This document shows, one piece after another, positions 1 to 9,741 of a stretch of 64,000 nt of DNA. The first letter of the stretch is position 1; each line of letters starts with the position of its first letter. Under the pieces are notes generated by a model. That model worked only from the letters and a program-made list of their open reading frames with translations. It was not told the DNA's origin and made no database searches. The stretch comes from Variovorax ginsengisoli (lineage in GTDB: Bacteria > Pseudomonadota > Gammaproteobacteria > Burkholderiales > Burkholderiaceae_C). The translations under genes were made by a program, and so were the position numbers. Location: NCBI RefSeq assembly GCF_006438845.1, contig NZ_RCZJ01000004.1:62001-126000 (forward strand), in the 5' to 3' direction.

Positions 1-2
1 CG

Positions 3-155
3 CTCAGCGACGGCTGGGCACGCCGCGAGATCCGGTTGGTCGCACGCGATTTCTCGACGCTGCCGGTGGCGGCTCGCTCGCTCGTGGCGCACTTGCAGGC
101 CGCGGGCGAGACGGCAGACCGCGCGGCGGCCGGAGACCTTGCGCTCGCCACGTGA
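3..155 (+). CDS. LysR-type transcriptional regulator, C-terminal end only
   Basis: This is an open frame that enters from the left edge and stops at TGA 153-155, leaving 50 residues. The segment around [12 protein letters not shown], followed by a helix-like stretch ending [10 protein letters not shown], looks like the last strand and helix of a LysR effector-binding domain. In betaproteobacteria a LysR gene is often found just upstream of leuC, so it may regulate the leu genes. The DNA-binding domain lies outside the window, so the family call rests on a short tail plus context. Confidence 0.55.
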   Translation, partial: LSDGWARREIRLVARDFSTLPVAARSLVAHLQAAGETADRAAAGDLALAT

Positions 156-201
156 ACGACGCACACCCGAATACAGAATCACCCACGAAAGAAGACAGAC
201 C

Positions 202-1623
202 ATGGCACGCACGCTCTACGACAAGCTTTGGGACGAACACGTCGTCCACACCGAGGAAGACGGCACCTCGATCCTTTACATCGACCGTCATCTGGTGCAT
301 GAAGTGACCAGCCCGCAGGCCTTCGAAGGGCTGCGCGTGGCCGGCCGGAAGTTGTGGCGCATCAGCTCGGTGGTGGCCACGGCCGACCACAACACGCCGA
401 CCACCCATTGGGAGCTCGGCTACGACGGCATCACCGACCCGATCAGCAAGGAACAGATCACCACGCTCGACAGCAACATCGCCGAGTTCGGCGCCGCGGC
501 CTTCTATCCCTTCCTGAGCAAGCGCCAGGGCATCGTGCACGTGATCGGCCCCGAATCGGGTGCGACGCTGCCGGGAATGACCGTGGTCTGCGGCGACTCG
601 CACACCTCCACCCACGGCGCTTTCGGCGCGCTCGCGCACGGCATCGGCACCAGCGAGGTCGAACACGTGATGGCCACGCAAACGCTGCTGGCCAAGAAGG
701 CCAAGAACCTGCTCGTGAAGGTCGACGGCAAGCTGCCGCTGGGCGTGACCGCCAAGGACATCGTGCTGGCGATCATCGGGCGCATCGGCACCGCGGGCGG
801 GACCGGCTACACCATCGAATTCGCCGGCTCGGCGATTCGCGAGCTGAGCATGGAAGGCCGCATGACGGTCTGCAACATGGCGATCGAAGCCGGCGCGCGC
901 GCCGGGCTGGTCGCAGTGGACGAGAAGACCATCGCCTATGTGAAGGGCCGCCCGCTGGCGCCGACCGGCGTCGAATGGGACCACGCCGTGACGTACTGGA
1001 AAACGCTCCAATCGGATCCCGGCGCGCATTTCGATCAAGTGGTCGAGCTCGATGCATCGCAGATCCAGCCGCAGGTCACCTGGGGCACCTCGCCCGAGAT
1101 GGTGACCGCCATCAACGGCCGCGTGCCCGACCCGGACAAGGAAAAGGACGCCAACAAGCGCAACGCCATCGAGCGCGCGCTCAATTACATGGGCCTTGAG
1201 CCGAACAAGCCGATGAACGATATCTTCATCGACAAGGTGTTCATCGGCTCCTGCACCAACAGCCGCATCGAGGACATGCGCGAAGCCGCCGCCGTGGTGA
1301 AGAAGCTGGGCCAGAAGGTCGCGAAGAACGTCAAGCTCGCGATGGTGGTTCCGGGTTCGGGGCTGGTGAAGGAGCAGGCCGAGCGCGAAGGCCTGGACCA
1401 GATTTTCAAGGCCGCTGGATTCGAATGGCGCGAGCCAGGCTGCTCGATGTGCCTCGCCATGAACGCCGATCGGCTGGAGCCGGGAGAGCGATGCGCCAGC
1501 ACCAGCAACCGCAACTTCGAAGGTCGGCAGGGTGCCGGCGGCCGCACGCACCTGGTGAGCCCGGCGATGGCCGCTGCCGCCGCGGTGCACGGCCATTTCG
1601 TCGATGTCCGCCAGTTTGCGTAA
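202..1623 (+). CDS. leuC: 3-isopropylmalate dehydratase large subunit
   Basis: The protein is 473 aa, the usual LeuC length. With LeuD it isomerises 2-isopropylmalate to 3-isopropylmalate in leucine synthesis. The aconitase-type [4Fe-4S] ligands are visible as Cys351 (FIGSCTNSR) and Cys414/Cys417 (GCSMC). Family motifs [20 protein letters not shown] and [17 protein letters not shown] are intact. I chose ATG 202 because a purine-rich GAAAGAAG sits upstream and the protein then begins [13 protein letters not shown], as LeuC proteins normally do. leuD follows after 16 nt, so the two are cotranscribed. Confidence 0.97.
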   Translation: MARTLYDKLWDEHVVHTEEDGTSILYIDRHLVHEVTSPQAFEGLRVAGRKLWRISSVVATADHNTPTTHWELGYDGITDPISKEQITTLDSNIAEFGAAAFYPFLSKRQGIVHVIGPESGATLPGMTVVCGDSHTSTHGAFGALAHGIGTSEVEHVMATQTLLAKKAKNLLVKVDGKLPLGVTAKDIVLAIIGRIGTAGGTGYTIEFAGSAIRELSMEGRMTVCNMAIEAGARAGLVAVDEKTIAYVKGRPLAPTGVEWDHAVTYWKTLQSDPGAHFDQVVELDASQIQPQVTWGTSPEMVTAINGRVPDPDKEKDANKRNAIERALNYMGLEPNKPMNDIFIDKVFIGSCTNSRIEDMREAAAVVKKLGQKVAKNVKLAMVVPGSGLVKEQAEREGLDQIFKAAGFEWREPGCSMCLAMNADRLEPGERCASTSNRNFEGRQGAGGRTHLVSPAMAAAAAVHGHFVDVRQFA

Positions 1624-1639
1624 AGCCAGGAGATACACC

Positions 1640-2290
1640 ATGCAGAAATTCACCGTGCACAAGGGCCTCGTGGCGCCGATGGACCGCGAGAACGTCGACA
1701 CCGACGCGATCATCCCGAAGCAGTTCCTGAAGTCGATCCGCAAGACCGGCTTCGGCCCCAACCTGTTCGATGCCTGGCGCTACCTCGATCCGGGCGAGCC
1801 GGGTCAGGACCCGGCATCGCGCAAGCCGAACCCGGACTTCGTGCTGAACCAGCCGCGCTACGCTGGCGCTTCGGTGCTGATCGCCCGCAAGAACTTCGGC
1901 TGCGGCTCGTCGCGCGAGCACGCGCCATGGGCACTCGACCAGTACGGCTTTCGCGCCATCATCGCGCCGAGCTTTGCCGACATCTTCTTCAACAACAGCT
2001 TCAAGAACGGCCTGCTGCCGATCGTGCTGAGCGAAGCGGAGGTGGCCCAATTGTTCGACGAGACCTTTGCGTTTCCTGGCTACAGCCTGACGGTCGATCT
2101 GGAACGCCAAGTGATCGTCAAACCCGACGGCACCGAGCTGGGCTTCGACGTGCAGGCGTTCCGAAAGTATTGCCTCATCAACGGGTTGGACGACATCGGA
2201 TTGACGCTGCAGAAGAAGGACAAGATCAAGGCCTTCGAAGCCGAGCGGCTGGCGACCAAGCCGTGGCTGGCAAAGGCCTCGCTGGTCTGA
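1640..2290 (+). CDS. leuD: 3-isopropylmalate dehydratase small subunit
   Basis: This 216-aa swivel-domain subunit pairs with LeuC in the leucine-pathway isomerase. The N-terminal [13 protein letters not shown] and the central [15 protein letters not shown] loop are LeuD hallmarks, the latter contacting substrate. ATG 1640 follows CCAGGAGATACACC, a good ribosome-binding site with GGAG. It lies 16 nt after leuC and 42 nt before leuB, in the order leuC-leuD-leuB, which implies one operon. Confidence 0.97.
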   Translation: MQKFTVHKGLVAPMDRENVDTDAIIPKQFLKSIRKTGFGPNLFDAWRYLDPGEPGQDPASRKPNPDFVLNQPRYAGASVLIARKNFGCGSSREHAPWALDQYGFRAIIAPSFADIFFNNSFKNGLLPIVLSEAEVAQLFDETFAFPGYSLTVDLERQVIVKPDGTELGFDVQAFRKYCLINGLDDIGLTLQKKDKIKAFEAERLATKPWLAKASLV

Positions 2291-2332
2291 GCACGCACAT
2301 CATTCCATTCAACTGAACCACAAGATCGACCC

Positions 2333-3403
2333 ATGAAAATCGCAGTCCTCCCTGGTGACGGCATCGGCACAGAAATCATTGCGCAAGCCATCCGCGTGCT
2401 CGACGCACTCGAACTTCCGTTCGAAATGGAAACGGCGCTCGTCGGCGGTGCCGCGTACGACGCGCACGGCCATCCGCTGCCCGATGCCACGCTCAAGCTT
2501 GCAAAAGACGCCGACGCGGTGCTTTTCGGTGCCGTGGGCGACTGGAAATACGACACGCTCGAACGTCAATTTCGACCGGAACAAGCCATCCTGGGTCTGC
2601 GCAAGAATCTTGGACTTTTCGCCAACTTCCGCCCGGCCATCTGCTACGAGCAGCTGGTGGACGCGTCGAGCCTCAAACCCGAACTGATCGCCGGGCTCGA
2701 CATCCTCATCATTCGCGAGCTGACGGGGGACATCTATTTCGGTCAGCCGCGTGGCCGCCGCACCGCGGTCGATGGCCACTTCTCCGGCGCCGAGGAAGCG
2801 TTCGACACGATGCGCTACTCGCGCCCCGAGGTCGAACGCATTGCGCGCGTCGCCTTCGAGGCGGCCCGCAAACGCAGCAAGCGGGTGACCAGCGTCGACA
2901 AGGCCAACGTACTTGAGACCTTCCAGTTTTGGAAAGACATCGTGACCGAAGTCGGCAAGGAGTATCCGGACGTCGAACTCGACCACATGTACGTCGACAA
3001 CGCGGCCATGCAGCTGGTCAAGGCGCCAAAGAAATTCGACGTGGTGGTCACCGGCAACATGTTCGGCGACATCTTGTCGGACGAGGCGGCGATGCTCACC
3101 GGCTCCATCGGCATGCTGCCGTCGGCGTCGCTCAACGCGAGCAGCCAGGGCCTGTACGAACCCAGCCACGGCAGCGCACCGGACATCGCAGGCAAGGGCG
3201 TGGCGAACCCGCTCGCCACCATCCTCAGTGCCGCGATGATGCTGCGCTACTCGCTCAACCAGGAAGAGGCCGCCGTGCGCATCGAGACCGCGGTGAAGAA
3301 GGTTCTGGCGCAAGGTCTTCGGACGCCCGACATCTTCAGCAAGGGCACGACGAAGGTTGGAACGGTAGAGATGGGCGATGCAGTACTGAAGGCGCTGGCC
3401 TGA
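2333..3403 (+). CDS. leuB: 3-isopropylmalate dehydrogenase
   Basis: This 356-aa NAD-dependent beta-decarboxylating dehydrogenase oxidises 3-isopropylmalate to 2-oxoisocaproate. It has the N-terminal [10 protein letters not shown] motif, [14 protein letters not shown] (substrate binding), the DKANVLE segment, DNAAMQLVK and the catalytic/metal region [25 protein letters not shown]. The NAD-binding loop [14 protein letters not shown] is present. It is the third gene of the leuCDB operon and converges on the leftward SRPBCC gene. Confidence 0.97.
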   Translation: MKIAVLPGDGIGTEIIAQAIRVLDALELPFEMETALVGGAAYDAHGHPLPDATLKLAKDADAVLFGAVGDWKYDTLERQFRPEQAILGLRKNLGLFANFRPAICYEQLVDASSLKPELIAGLDILIIRELTGDIYFGQPRGRRTAVDGHFSGAEEAFDTMRYSRPEVERIARVAFEAARKRSKRVTSVDKANVLETFQFWKDIVTEVGKEYPDVELDHMYVDNAAMQLVKAPKKFDVVVTGNMFGDILSDEAAMLTGSIGMLPSASLNASSQGLYEPSHGSAPDIAGKGVANPLATILSAAMMLRYSLNQEEAAVRIETAVKKVLAQGLRTPDIFSKGTTKVGTVEMGDAVLKALA

Positions 3404-3415
3404 CGACAAAGACCT

Positions 3416-3444
3416 CGCAGCGCCGGCGGTTCCGGGCCGCTGCG
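3416..3444. terminator. GC-rich hairpin between convergent leuB and SRPBCC gene
   Basis: CGCAGCG (3416-3422) pairs perfectly with CGCTGCG (3438-3444), with further GC pairing inside the loop. It lies between two convergent stop codons, where a shared terminator is expected. There is no T-run on either side, so it is not a canonical intrinsic terminator. Confidence 0.35.
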
Positions 3445-3449
3445 GGAAG

Positions 3450-3896
3450 TCACCCCGGAATTTCCGGTTCGACCAGTTGCGCGAGTTGTGCGAGCGACTC
3501 CTGCCAGCCGAGGTAGCACATTTCGACAGGAATGACCTCCGGAATCCCTTCCTGCAGGATGCTCAACTCGGTACCGCCAAGCACTGCCCTCAGTTCCACG
3601 CACACCTTGATTTCACCGGGCAGGCTGGGATCGTCGAACCGGTCCGTATAACGGATGCGCTCATTGGCGACCAACTCAAGGTAGACGCCGCCAAACGCGT
3701 GCGATGCACCGCTGGAAAAGTTCTGAAAGGACATCTTGAAGGTCCCGTTCGTTATGGCCTCGAGGTGATGAACCTTGCAGGTGAATCCATAGGGCGGCAA
3801 CCATTTCGCCATGGCATCGGCATCGAGGAACGCCCGGTAGATTTTTTCGGGCCGGGCCTTGAGAACACGGTGAAGTCGGACTGTGCCTGTGGGCAT
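3450..3896 (-). CDS. SRPBCC/AHSA1-domain protein
   Basis: This is a 148-aa protein with the START-like (Aha1/CalC, SRPBCC) fold. The N-terminal strand leads into RPEKIYRAFLDADAMAKWLPP, the middle has FGGVYLELVANERIRYTDRFDD, and the end has GWQESLAQLAQLVEP, all in the standard order for AHSA1 family members. Such domains bind hydrophobic ligands; no substrate can be read from the sequence. I chose the start at 3896 because AAGGAG precedes it; an upstream in-frame ATG would add 16 residues without a ribosome-binding site. It is monocistronic and divergent from asd. Confidence 0.85.
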   Translation of the reverse strand: MPTGTVRLHRVLKARPEKIYRAFLDADAMAKWLPPYGFTCKVHHLEAITNGTFKMSFQNFSSGASHAFGGVYLELVANERIRYTDRFDDPSLPGEIKVCVELRAVLGGTELSILQEGIPEVIPVEMCYLGWQESLAQLAQLVEPEIPG

Positions 3897-3959
3897 GGAA
3901 GGCTCCTTGTTGTGGAACTGGCTCGGTCGGCGTTCATACACCATCCTGCTCTCGTCCGC

Positions 3960-3965
3960 TACAAT
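3960..3965 (+). promoter_or_regulatory. Probable -10 box TACAAT for the asd leader transcript
   Basis: TACAAT differs from the sigma-70 -10 consensus by one base and ends 8 nt before the ATG at 3974. Transcription would therefore begin at or within a base or two of that ATG. No good -35 is visible at 16-18 nt spacing. Confidence 0.5.
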
Positions 3966-3973
3966 CTCGCGCT

Positions 3974-4075
3974 ATGTTTGCAGCCCGCCCGTTCACGCTG
4001 AACACCTCGCCCGCCGTCAAGGCCGCCGGGATCGCGCGCGCAACCATCATCAAAACCACGACCATCAAGGGCTGA
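3974..4075 (+). CDS. Candidate leaderless regulatory leader peptide upstream of asd (33 aa)
   Basis: This small ORF starts with ATG 3974 and ends in ATIIKTTTIKG. Its last ten codons include four Thr, three Ile and two Lys. These are end products of the aspartate family, whose pathway requires Asd, the product of the next gene 96 nt downstream. The composition recalls ThrL-type attenuator peptides. The -10 position suggests a leaderless message. Downstream, AAGGGC (4067-4072, within the last codons) can pair with GCCCTT (4095-4100), and a separate CCC-t-GGC/GCCGGG stem can form at 4101-4120. No terminator with a U-tract follows these stems, so the mechanism is unclear. Existence of the peptide is an inference. 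Confidence 0.55.
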   Translation: MFAARPFTLNTSPAVKAAGIARATIIKTTTIKG

Positions 4076-4171
4076 CCAGCCTGGTTCGTCGTGCGCCCTT
4101 CCCTGGCCAGACGAGCCGGGCACCAAGTCCTGATTGATCGCGGCAGTTTTTATCTACTGAAGGGCGTTGAC

Positions 4172-5329
4172 ATGAGCAAGTTGGTGGGCCTCGTCGGCTG
4201 GCGTGGCATGGTGGGTTCGGTCCTGATGGACCGCATGGTGGCCGAGAAGGACTTCGACCTGATCGAGCCGATGTTCTTCTCCACGTCGAACGCGGGTGGC
4301 AAGGCCCCCGCCATGGCGAAGAACGAGACCACGCTGCAGGACGCGTACGACATCGCGGCCCTCAAGCGCTGCGACATCGTCATCACCGCGCAGGGCGGCG
4401 ACTACACCAGCAGTGTCTTTCCGAAGTTACGCGCCTCCGGCTGGAACGGCCACTGGATCGACGCGGCGTCGACCCTGCGCATGAACGACGACGCGATCAT
4501 CGTGCTCGATCCTGTCAACCTGCCCGTGATCCAGAAGGCCCTCGCCAAGGGTGGCCGTAACTGGATCGGCGGCAACTGCACCGTCAGCTGCATGCTCATG
4601 GGCGTGGGTGCCCTCTACAAGGCAGGCCTGGTCGAGTGGATGACCAGCATGACGTACCAGGCGGCCTCGGGCGGCGGCGCGCAGCACATGCGCGAGCTGC
4701 TCACGCAGTTCGGCACGCTCAATGCCGAGGTGCGCACGTTGCTGGACGACCCGAAGTCGGCCATCCTTGAAATCGACCGCAAGGTGCTGAACAAGCAGCA
4801 GAATCTGTCGGCCAGCGAGATTGCAAACTTCGGCGCGCCGCTGGGCGGCTCGCTGATCCCCTGGATCGACAAGGACCTCGGGCTGGGCAAGCAGTCGGAC
4901 GATGCCGAATGGGGCATGTCCAAGGAAGAGTGGAAGGGCGGCGCGGAGACCAACAAGATCCTCGGTCAGGGGCCGGGTTTCGACATTGCGCCCGTTCCGG
5001 TGGACGGCTTTTGCGTGCGCATCGGTGCAATGCGCTGCCACAGCCAGGCATTGACCTTCAAGCTCAAGAAGAACGTGCCGCTGGCCGACATCGAGGCGTT
5101 GATCGCCAACGACAACGCGTGGGCCAAGGTCGTGCCGAACACCCGCGAGGCGACGGTGAAGGGCCTCACGCCAGTGGCCGTGACGGGCACGATGGACATT
5201 CCAGTCGGCCGCCTGCGCAAGCTGGCGATGGGCCCGGAGTATCTGGGCGCCTTCACCATCGGCGACCAGCTGTTGTGGGGCGCGGCCGAGCCGCTGCGTC
5301 GTATGCTGCGAATCCTGCTGGAAGCCTGA
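4172..5329 (+). CDS. asd: Aspartate-semialdehyde dehydrogenase
   Basis: This 385-aa enzyme reduces 4-aspartyl phosphate to aspartate semialdehyde, the branch point to Lys, Thr, Met, Ile and diaminopimelate. It begins with an NADP-binding [14 protein letters not shown]. The catalytic Cys136 lies in GGNCTVSCM, and [11 protein letters not shown] is the conserved C-terminal segment with substrate and catalytic residues. This is the gram-negative long form, like the roughly 367-aa E. coli enzyme. ATG 4172 is preceded by GAAGGGCG. The leader ORF 96 nt upstream suggests feedback control of expression. Confidence 0.96.
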   Translation: MSKLVGLVGWRGMVGSVLMDRMVAEKDFDLIEPMFFSTSNAGGKAPAMAKNETTLQDAYDIAALKRCDIVITAQGGDYTSSVFPKLRASGWNGHWIDAASTLRMNDDAIIVLDPVNLPVIQKALAKGGRNWIGGNCTVSCMLMGVGALYKAGLVEWMTSMTYQAASGGGAQHMRELLTQFGTLNAEVRTLLDDPKSAILEIDRKVLNKQQNLSASEIANFGAPLGGSLIPWIDKDLGLGKQSDDAEWGMSKEEWKGGAETNKILGQGPGFDIAPVPVDGFCVRIGAMRCHSQALTFKLKKNVPLADIEALIANDNAWAKVVPNTREATVKGLTPVAVTGTMDIPVGRLRKLAMGPEYLGAFTIGDQLLWGAAEPLRRMLRILLEA

Positions 5330-5427
5330 GTGGGTCGAGCGCGGGCGGCGGTCCAAGGTCGTTGCTCGCTCACAACGGCCTGGCCGCCGCGAAGTTGGCG
5401 CGCACTGGGGTGAACGGGCCTGTCGCC

Positions 5428-5456
5428 TTGTCAGTGCCAGTTGATGGTGTTAACGT
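5428..5456 (+). promoter_or_regulatory. Candidate sigma-70 promoter for fimV
   Basis: TTGTCA (5428-5433) and TAACGT (5451-5456) are separated by exactly 17 nt, 37 nt before the fimV ATG. The -35 matches consensus at five of six positions and the -10 at four. It lies in the 163-nt gap between asd and fimV, which contains no other gene. Confidence 0.45.
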
Positions 5457-5492
5457 CCTCTTACACTTTTGGGCCGCGGTGCCCCCTTCAGC

Positions 5493-8162
5493 ATGACCAG
5501 TCATCAGTTGCCTGCGGCCCGCGTTCCGGCCACCCGTTCGATCCCGGTGTCCCCGGCGCGCGCACGGCTGTCTGTACTCAGTGCGTCCATCGTGCTGGCG
5601 CTCGGTGCTGCCGCGATCGACGCACACGCCTTGTCGCTGGGGCGGCTCAACGTGCAATCGGCCATCGGCGAACCCTTGCGCGCCGAAATCGACGTCACTG
5701 AAATCACTGCCGCCGAAGCCGAGGGGCTCCGGGTGAACATCGCAACCGCCGATGCGTTCCGCGCGGCTGGCGTGCCCTACAACTCGGCGCTGTCGGATGT
5801 GCGCAGCATCTTGCAGCGACGTGCCGACGGGCGCTACGTCGTGCGGCTCAGCAGCACCCGCTCAGTGTCGGATCCTTTCATCGACCTGCTGCTCGAAGCG
5901 AACTGGAACACCGGCCGGATCGTGCGTGATTACACGGTGCTCCTCGACCCGCCAAGCAGCCGTCAGGCGGCCGCTGCAGCTGCATCGACCGCCACTCCGC
6001 TGCCGCCCCAGATCAGCGTGAACCCCCGTTCTGGCGTGATTCCTGCCGAGGCGGCACGCCGCGCGCGACCGGCCAACGCCGCAGTCGCACCGCCAAGCCC
6101 GGCGCCCGTCGAATCCAACACTTTGCGCACGGCAGGCGCAGGGGGCAATGGCCAGCAGATCACTGTCCGTGCCGGCGATACCGCCAGCAAGATCGCCGGC
6201 GCCTACAAACCAGCGGATGTCTCGCTCGATCAGATGCTCGTGGCGCTGCTGCGCGCGAACCCCGATGCGTTCATCGGCGGCAACGTGAATCGCATGCGCT
6301 CCGGCGCCGTGCTCAACTTGCCGGATGCAGCACAGGCCAGTGCCACGCCAGCCACCGAAGCGCGCCGCACGGTGACCGCCCAAAGCCGCGACTTCGGCGA
6401 CTACCGACGCCGCCTGGCCGACAACGCGCCGAGTTCGCGCGTTGCCGACGCCGATCGTCAAGCCGCTGGCAAGCTACAGGCGAACGTGCAGGATCGCAAC
6501 GCGGCGGCAGCCTCTCCCGACAAGCTGACCATCGCGCAGGCGCGCGCAGCCGATGACAAGCTCGCCCAGGCTCGGCAGACCCAGGAAAGCAACGCCCGTC
6601 TGGCCGAACTGTCAAAGAACATCAACGACCTGAACAAGCTGCAAGGCACCGGGACCGCCACGCCTGCACCCGCGACGCCTGGCACCCCTGCTGCCGCAAC
6701 AGCCGCACCAGCGCCGGTCGCTCCCGGCGCGACGCCAGCCGCAGCGCCTGCGACCCCGACGGCATCCACCGCTGCGCCAACCGCGCCAACCGCGGCCGCG
6801 GTACCAGCCAGCGCAGCTTCCAGCGCATTGCCGGCCGTGATTGCAGCTGCCGCAGCGACCGCATCAACGCCCGCCGTCGCACCGCCAGCAGCCGCGTCCG
6901 ATGCGGCAGCCAAGCCTGCGGCACCGCCGCCACCGGCGGAGACGAGCTTCCTCGACGAGCTGATGGGCAACCCGCTGATGCTCGGCGGTGGCGCACTGAT
7001 CCTGTTGCTGCTGGCGCTTTTGCTCTACCGCACCGCGAAGAGCCGCCGCCAGGATGCAGGGGACAGTGTGTTCCTCGAGAGCAGGCTGCCCAAGGACTCC
7101 TTCTTCGCCGCCAGCGGCGGCGAATCGGTCGACACCAAGAATCGCTCGATCATCTCCTCGCTCTCTTATTCGCCGAGCCAACTCGATGCCGGCGACGTGG
7201 ACCCGGTCGCCGAGGCCGACGTCTACCTCGCCTATGGCCGCGACCTGCAGGCCGAGGAAATCCTGCGCGAAGCGCTGCGCATCAACCCGGAGCGCGCCGC
7301 GATTCACCTCAAGCTGCTCGAAATCCACGCCAAGCGTCGCGACCTGCGCGCCTACGAAGCGCTCGCTGCCGATGTGCACAAGCTCACCGGCGGCGTCGGC
7401 AACGACTGGAACCGCGTGGTGGAAATGGGCAAGGAGCTGGACCCGGGCAATCCGCTGTACGAGGCCGGGGTCCGCCCGGTCGGTGGCGACGTGGCCATTC
7501 CAGTGGCGGCCGCGGCGGTCACGGCCGCAGCGCTGGCACCGACCCCTGCGCCGGTGACGGTTCCGCCCCCCCCGGCTTTTGTGTCGTCGGTCGCTCCTCT
7601 CGATTTCGACCTCGATCTTCGCGGCCCCGATGCGGGCCCGACGACGATGCCGGCGCCTTTCACAGCGGCACCGGTGGCTCCGATCAGTGCCACGCTGCCA
7701 CCAGCGCCGAGCCCAGCGCCCGAACGCTTCGTGCAGACCATGCGCGATGCGCCGCGCACACTGCCGTCTGCGAGCTACCCACCTGCCGACTTCGACACCG
7801 ACTTCAACACCGCACCGGGCGCCCTCGAGACGCCGGGCATCTCGGCACCGATGCCGCTCGAGGAACACACCCAGCCCGCGCCCCTGCGCGCCGGCGTGCC
7901 GGGCGACTCGGGCTTCATCGAGTTCGACATGAGCGCCCTGTCGGGCCTGAGCGGCCGCGATCCGACCGACACCGAACCCGGACGCCTCGAGCCACTGGAC
8001 GAAAGCGCCGAGAACCCTCACGCGATCAAGCTGTCTTTGGCGCGCGAGCTGCAGGCGCTGGGCGACACCGAGGGAGCGCGATCGTTGGTCGAAGAGGTCG
8101 AGGCCGAAAGCACGGGCGATCTCAAGACCCAGGCGAAGCAGCTGCTCGCCCAGCTGGCCTGA
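5493..8162 (+). CDS. fimV: FimV-like pilus assembly/polarity protein
   Basis: This 889-aa inner-membrane protein of the FimV/TspA family is linked to type IV pilus assembly and polar organisation. An N-terminal signal sequence ends near AIDAHALSLGRL. The FimV N-terminal domain follows (SAIGEPLRAEIDV, then YVVRLSSTRSVSDPFIDLL). A LysM-like peptidoglycan-binding segment lies near residues 220-270. A long Ala/Pro linker leads to a transmembrane helix near 490-515 (PLMLGGGALILLLLALLLYR). The cytoplasmic part has TPR-like LAYGRDLQAEEILREAL and the C-terminal FimV motif region (HAIKLSLARELQALGDTEGA). The ATG at 5493 lacks a strong ribosome-binding site. truA follows closely. Confidence 0.9.
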   Translation: MTSHQLPAARVPATRSIPVSPARARLSVLSASIVLALGAAAIDAHALSLGRLNVQSAIGEPLRAEIDVTEITAAEAEGLRVNIATADAFRAAGVPYNSALSDVRSILQRRADGRYVVRLSSTRSVSDPFIDLLLEANWNTGRIVRDYTVLLDPPSSRQAAAAAASTATPLPPQISVNPRSGVIPAEAARRARPANAAVAPPSPAPVESNTLRTAGAGGNGQQITVRAGDTASKIAGAYKPADVSLDQMLVALLRANPDAFIGGNVNRMRSGAVLNLPDAAQASATPATEARRTVTAQSRDFGDYRRRLADNAPSSRVADADRQAAGKLQANVQDRNAAAASPDKLTIAQARAADDKLAQARQTQESNARLAELSKNINDLNKLQGTGTATPAPATPGTPAAATAAPAPVAPGATPAAAPATPTASTAAPTAPTAAAVPASAASSALPAVIAAAAATASTPAVAPPAAASDAAAKPAAPPPPAETSFLDELMGNPLMLGGGALILLLLALLLYRTAKSRRQDAGDSVFLESRLPKDSFFAASGGESVDTKNRSIISSLSYSPSQLDAGDVDPVAEADVYLAYGRDLQAEEILREALRINPERAAIHLKLLEIHAKRRDLRAYEALAADVHKLTGGVGNDWNRVVEMGKELDPGNPLYEAGVRPVGGDVAIPVAAAAVTAAALAPTPAPVTVPPPPAFVSSVAPLDFDLDLRGPDAGPTTMPAPFTAAPVAPISATLPPAPSPAPERFVQTMRDAPRTLPSASYPPADFDTDFNTAPGALETPGISAPMPLEEHTQPAPLRAGVPGDSGFIEFDMSALSGLSGRDPTDTEPGRLEPLDESAENPHAIKLSLARELQALGDTEGARSLVEEVEAESTGDLKTQAKQLLAQLA

Positions 8163-8187
8163 GCAGGCCACCGGCCCGTTCGTTTCC

Positions 8188-9009
8188 GTGAGGCTGGCCC
8201 TCGGCGTTCGCTACAACGGCCAGGCCTATCAGGGCTGGCAGAGCCAACTCTCGCGCCAGACGGTGCAGGACAAGCTCGAAGCCGCCCTCTCGCGCTTTGC
8301 GGCGCGTCCCGTCACCACGCTGTGCGCGGGCCGCACCGACGCCGGCGTGCACGGGCTGATGCAGGTGGCGCATTTCGACACCGACATCGAGCGCACGCCC
8401 TTTTCCTGGGTGCGCGGAACCAACCGCTACTTGCCGGCCGACATCGCGATCCAATGGGCGCATCCGGTGCCCGACGCCTTCCACTGCCGCGCCAGTGCGG
8501 TGTCGCGCCGCTACCGCTACGAGCTGTCGCAGTCTCCGGTGCGGCCCAGCCTGGACGCCGGACGGGTCGGCTGGTCAATGCGCCGGCTCGACGGCCACGC
8601 CATGCGCGCCGCAGCACTTCTGTTATTGGGCGAGCACGATTTCACTTCCTTCCGCGCCTCGGCGTGCCAGGCCAAATCGCCCGTGAAAACGCTGCGTCGC
8701 ATCGCGATCACGCAGCACGACATCTCGCCGGACGGCGAGCGCTGCCGCTGGTATTTCGACTTCGAGGCCGACGCGTTTCTGCACCACATGATCCGCAACC
8801 TGATGGGATGCCTGGTGCGCGTTGGTCAAGGCGATGCCCCGCCCGAGTGGATGGCCGAGGTGCTGGCTGCACGCAGCCGCAAGGTCGCGGCACCGACCTT
8901 TTCTGCCGATGGGCTCTACTTCGTCGGCCCGCTGTACGACGCGGCATGGGGCCTTCCGCTCGAGGCGACCTGGCAAAGCGAGGCGGCGCCGTATGATGGT
9001 TCGGCATGA
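8188..9009 (+). CDS. truA: tRNA pseudouridine(38-40) synthase
   Basis: This 273-aa TruA converts U38-U40 of the tRNA anticodon arm to pseudouridine. It starts RLALGVRYNGQAYQGWQ; the catalytic Asp is in CAGRTDAGVHG. HFDTD, RYRYEL and FLHHMIRNLMG are also typical. I chose the GTG at 8188 because it puts the first conserved strand at the N-terminus. Its stop overlaps the trpF start by 4 nt (ATGA), so the fimV-truA-trpF stretch is translationally tight. Confidence 0.96.
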   Translation: MRLALGVRYNGQAYQGWQSQLSRQTVQDKLEAALSRFAARPVTTLCAGRTDAGVHGLMQVAHFDTDIERTPFSWVRGTNRYLPADIAIQWAHPVPDAFHCRASAVSRRYRYELSQSPVRPSLDAGRVGWSMRRLDGHAMRAAALLLLGEHDFTSFRASACQAKSPVKTLRRIAITQHDISPDGERCRWYFDFEADAFLHHMIRNLMGCLVRVGQGDAPPEWMAEVLAARSRKVAAPTFSADGLYFVGPLYDAAWGLPLEATWQSEAAPYDGSA

Positions 9010-9692
9010 ACTTTGCCAAGGGCGCACGCACGCGCATCAAGATCTGTGGCCTCACGCGTGACGCCGATGTCGATGCGGTCGTAGCCGCAGGTGCAGACGC
9101 CGTGGGCTTCGTGTTGTACCCAGCCAGCCCACGCGCGGTGAGCGCCGAACGCGCAGCCGCACTGGCATCGCGCCTCCCCCCCTTCGTCATACCGGTGCTG
9201 CTGTTCGTCAATCAGGCACCGGCCGCGGTCAGGGCGGCGCTCGACAGCGTTCCGGGGTCGATGGCTCAGTTTCACGGCGACGAGTCCCCGGCCGATTGCG
9301 TCGAATCCACCGGCCATGGTGCCCATCGCTTCCTGCGCGCGGCCCGAATTCCACTCGGCGCAGCGGGCGCGGGCTTCGACCTCGTAAAATACGCTTCCGA
9401 TTTCTCCCACGCCCAGGCCATCCTGCTCGACGCCCATGTCGACGGTTATGGCGGGGGCGGCAAGGCATTCGATTGGTCACTTCTTCCAACCGCCGTCGAC
9501 GCTCACCTCGTCTTGAGTGGTGGACTCACACCTGCAAACGTGGCCGATGGCATTCGCCAGCTCCGGCCGCGATGCAAGTCGCTGGCCGTTGACGTGAGTT
9601 CCGGCGTCGAGATGTCCAAGGGCATCAAGGACGCCGGAAAGATCTGCGATTTCATCGCTGCCGTTCGCGCAGCCGACCTCGCACCCCTTTGA
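9006..9692 (+). CDS. trpF: Phosphoribosylanthranilate isomerase
   Basis: This 228-aa TIM-barrel enzyme catalyses the Amadori rearrangement of N-(5'-phosphoribosyl)anthranilate in tryptophan synthesis. [11 protein letters not shown] holds the catalytic Cys, [16 protein letters not shown] is the typical late strand-loop with the catalytic Asp, and [10 protein letters not shown] and VDVSSGVE form the phosphate-binding end. It overlaps truA by 4 nt and precedes trpB by 49 nt. Confidence 0.97.
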   Translation: MNFAKGARTRIKICGLTRDADVDAVVAAGADAVGFVLYPASPRAVSAERAAALASRLPPFVIPVLLFVNQAPAAVRAALDSVPGSMAQFHGDESPADCVESTGHGAHRFLRAARIPLGAAGAGFDLVKYASDFSHAQAILLDAHVDGYGGGGKAFDWSLLPTAVDAHLVLSGGLTPANVADGIRQLRPRCKSLAVDVSSGVEMSKGIKDAGKICDFIAAVRAADLAPL

Positions 9693-9741
9693 CCGGCCGC
9701 GCTGTCTCGTTCGACGGGCGTGGCCCCATAGATCGAGAACC

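Noticed and set aside
4-1761. A 585-codon open frame on the minus strand across leuC and leuD
   Set aside because: It is antisense to two clearly conserved enzymes, has no recognisable domain and Arg/Ala/Gly-heavy composition typical of shadow frames in GC-rich DNA.
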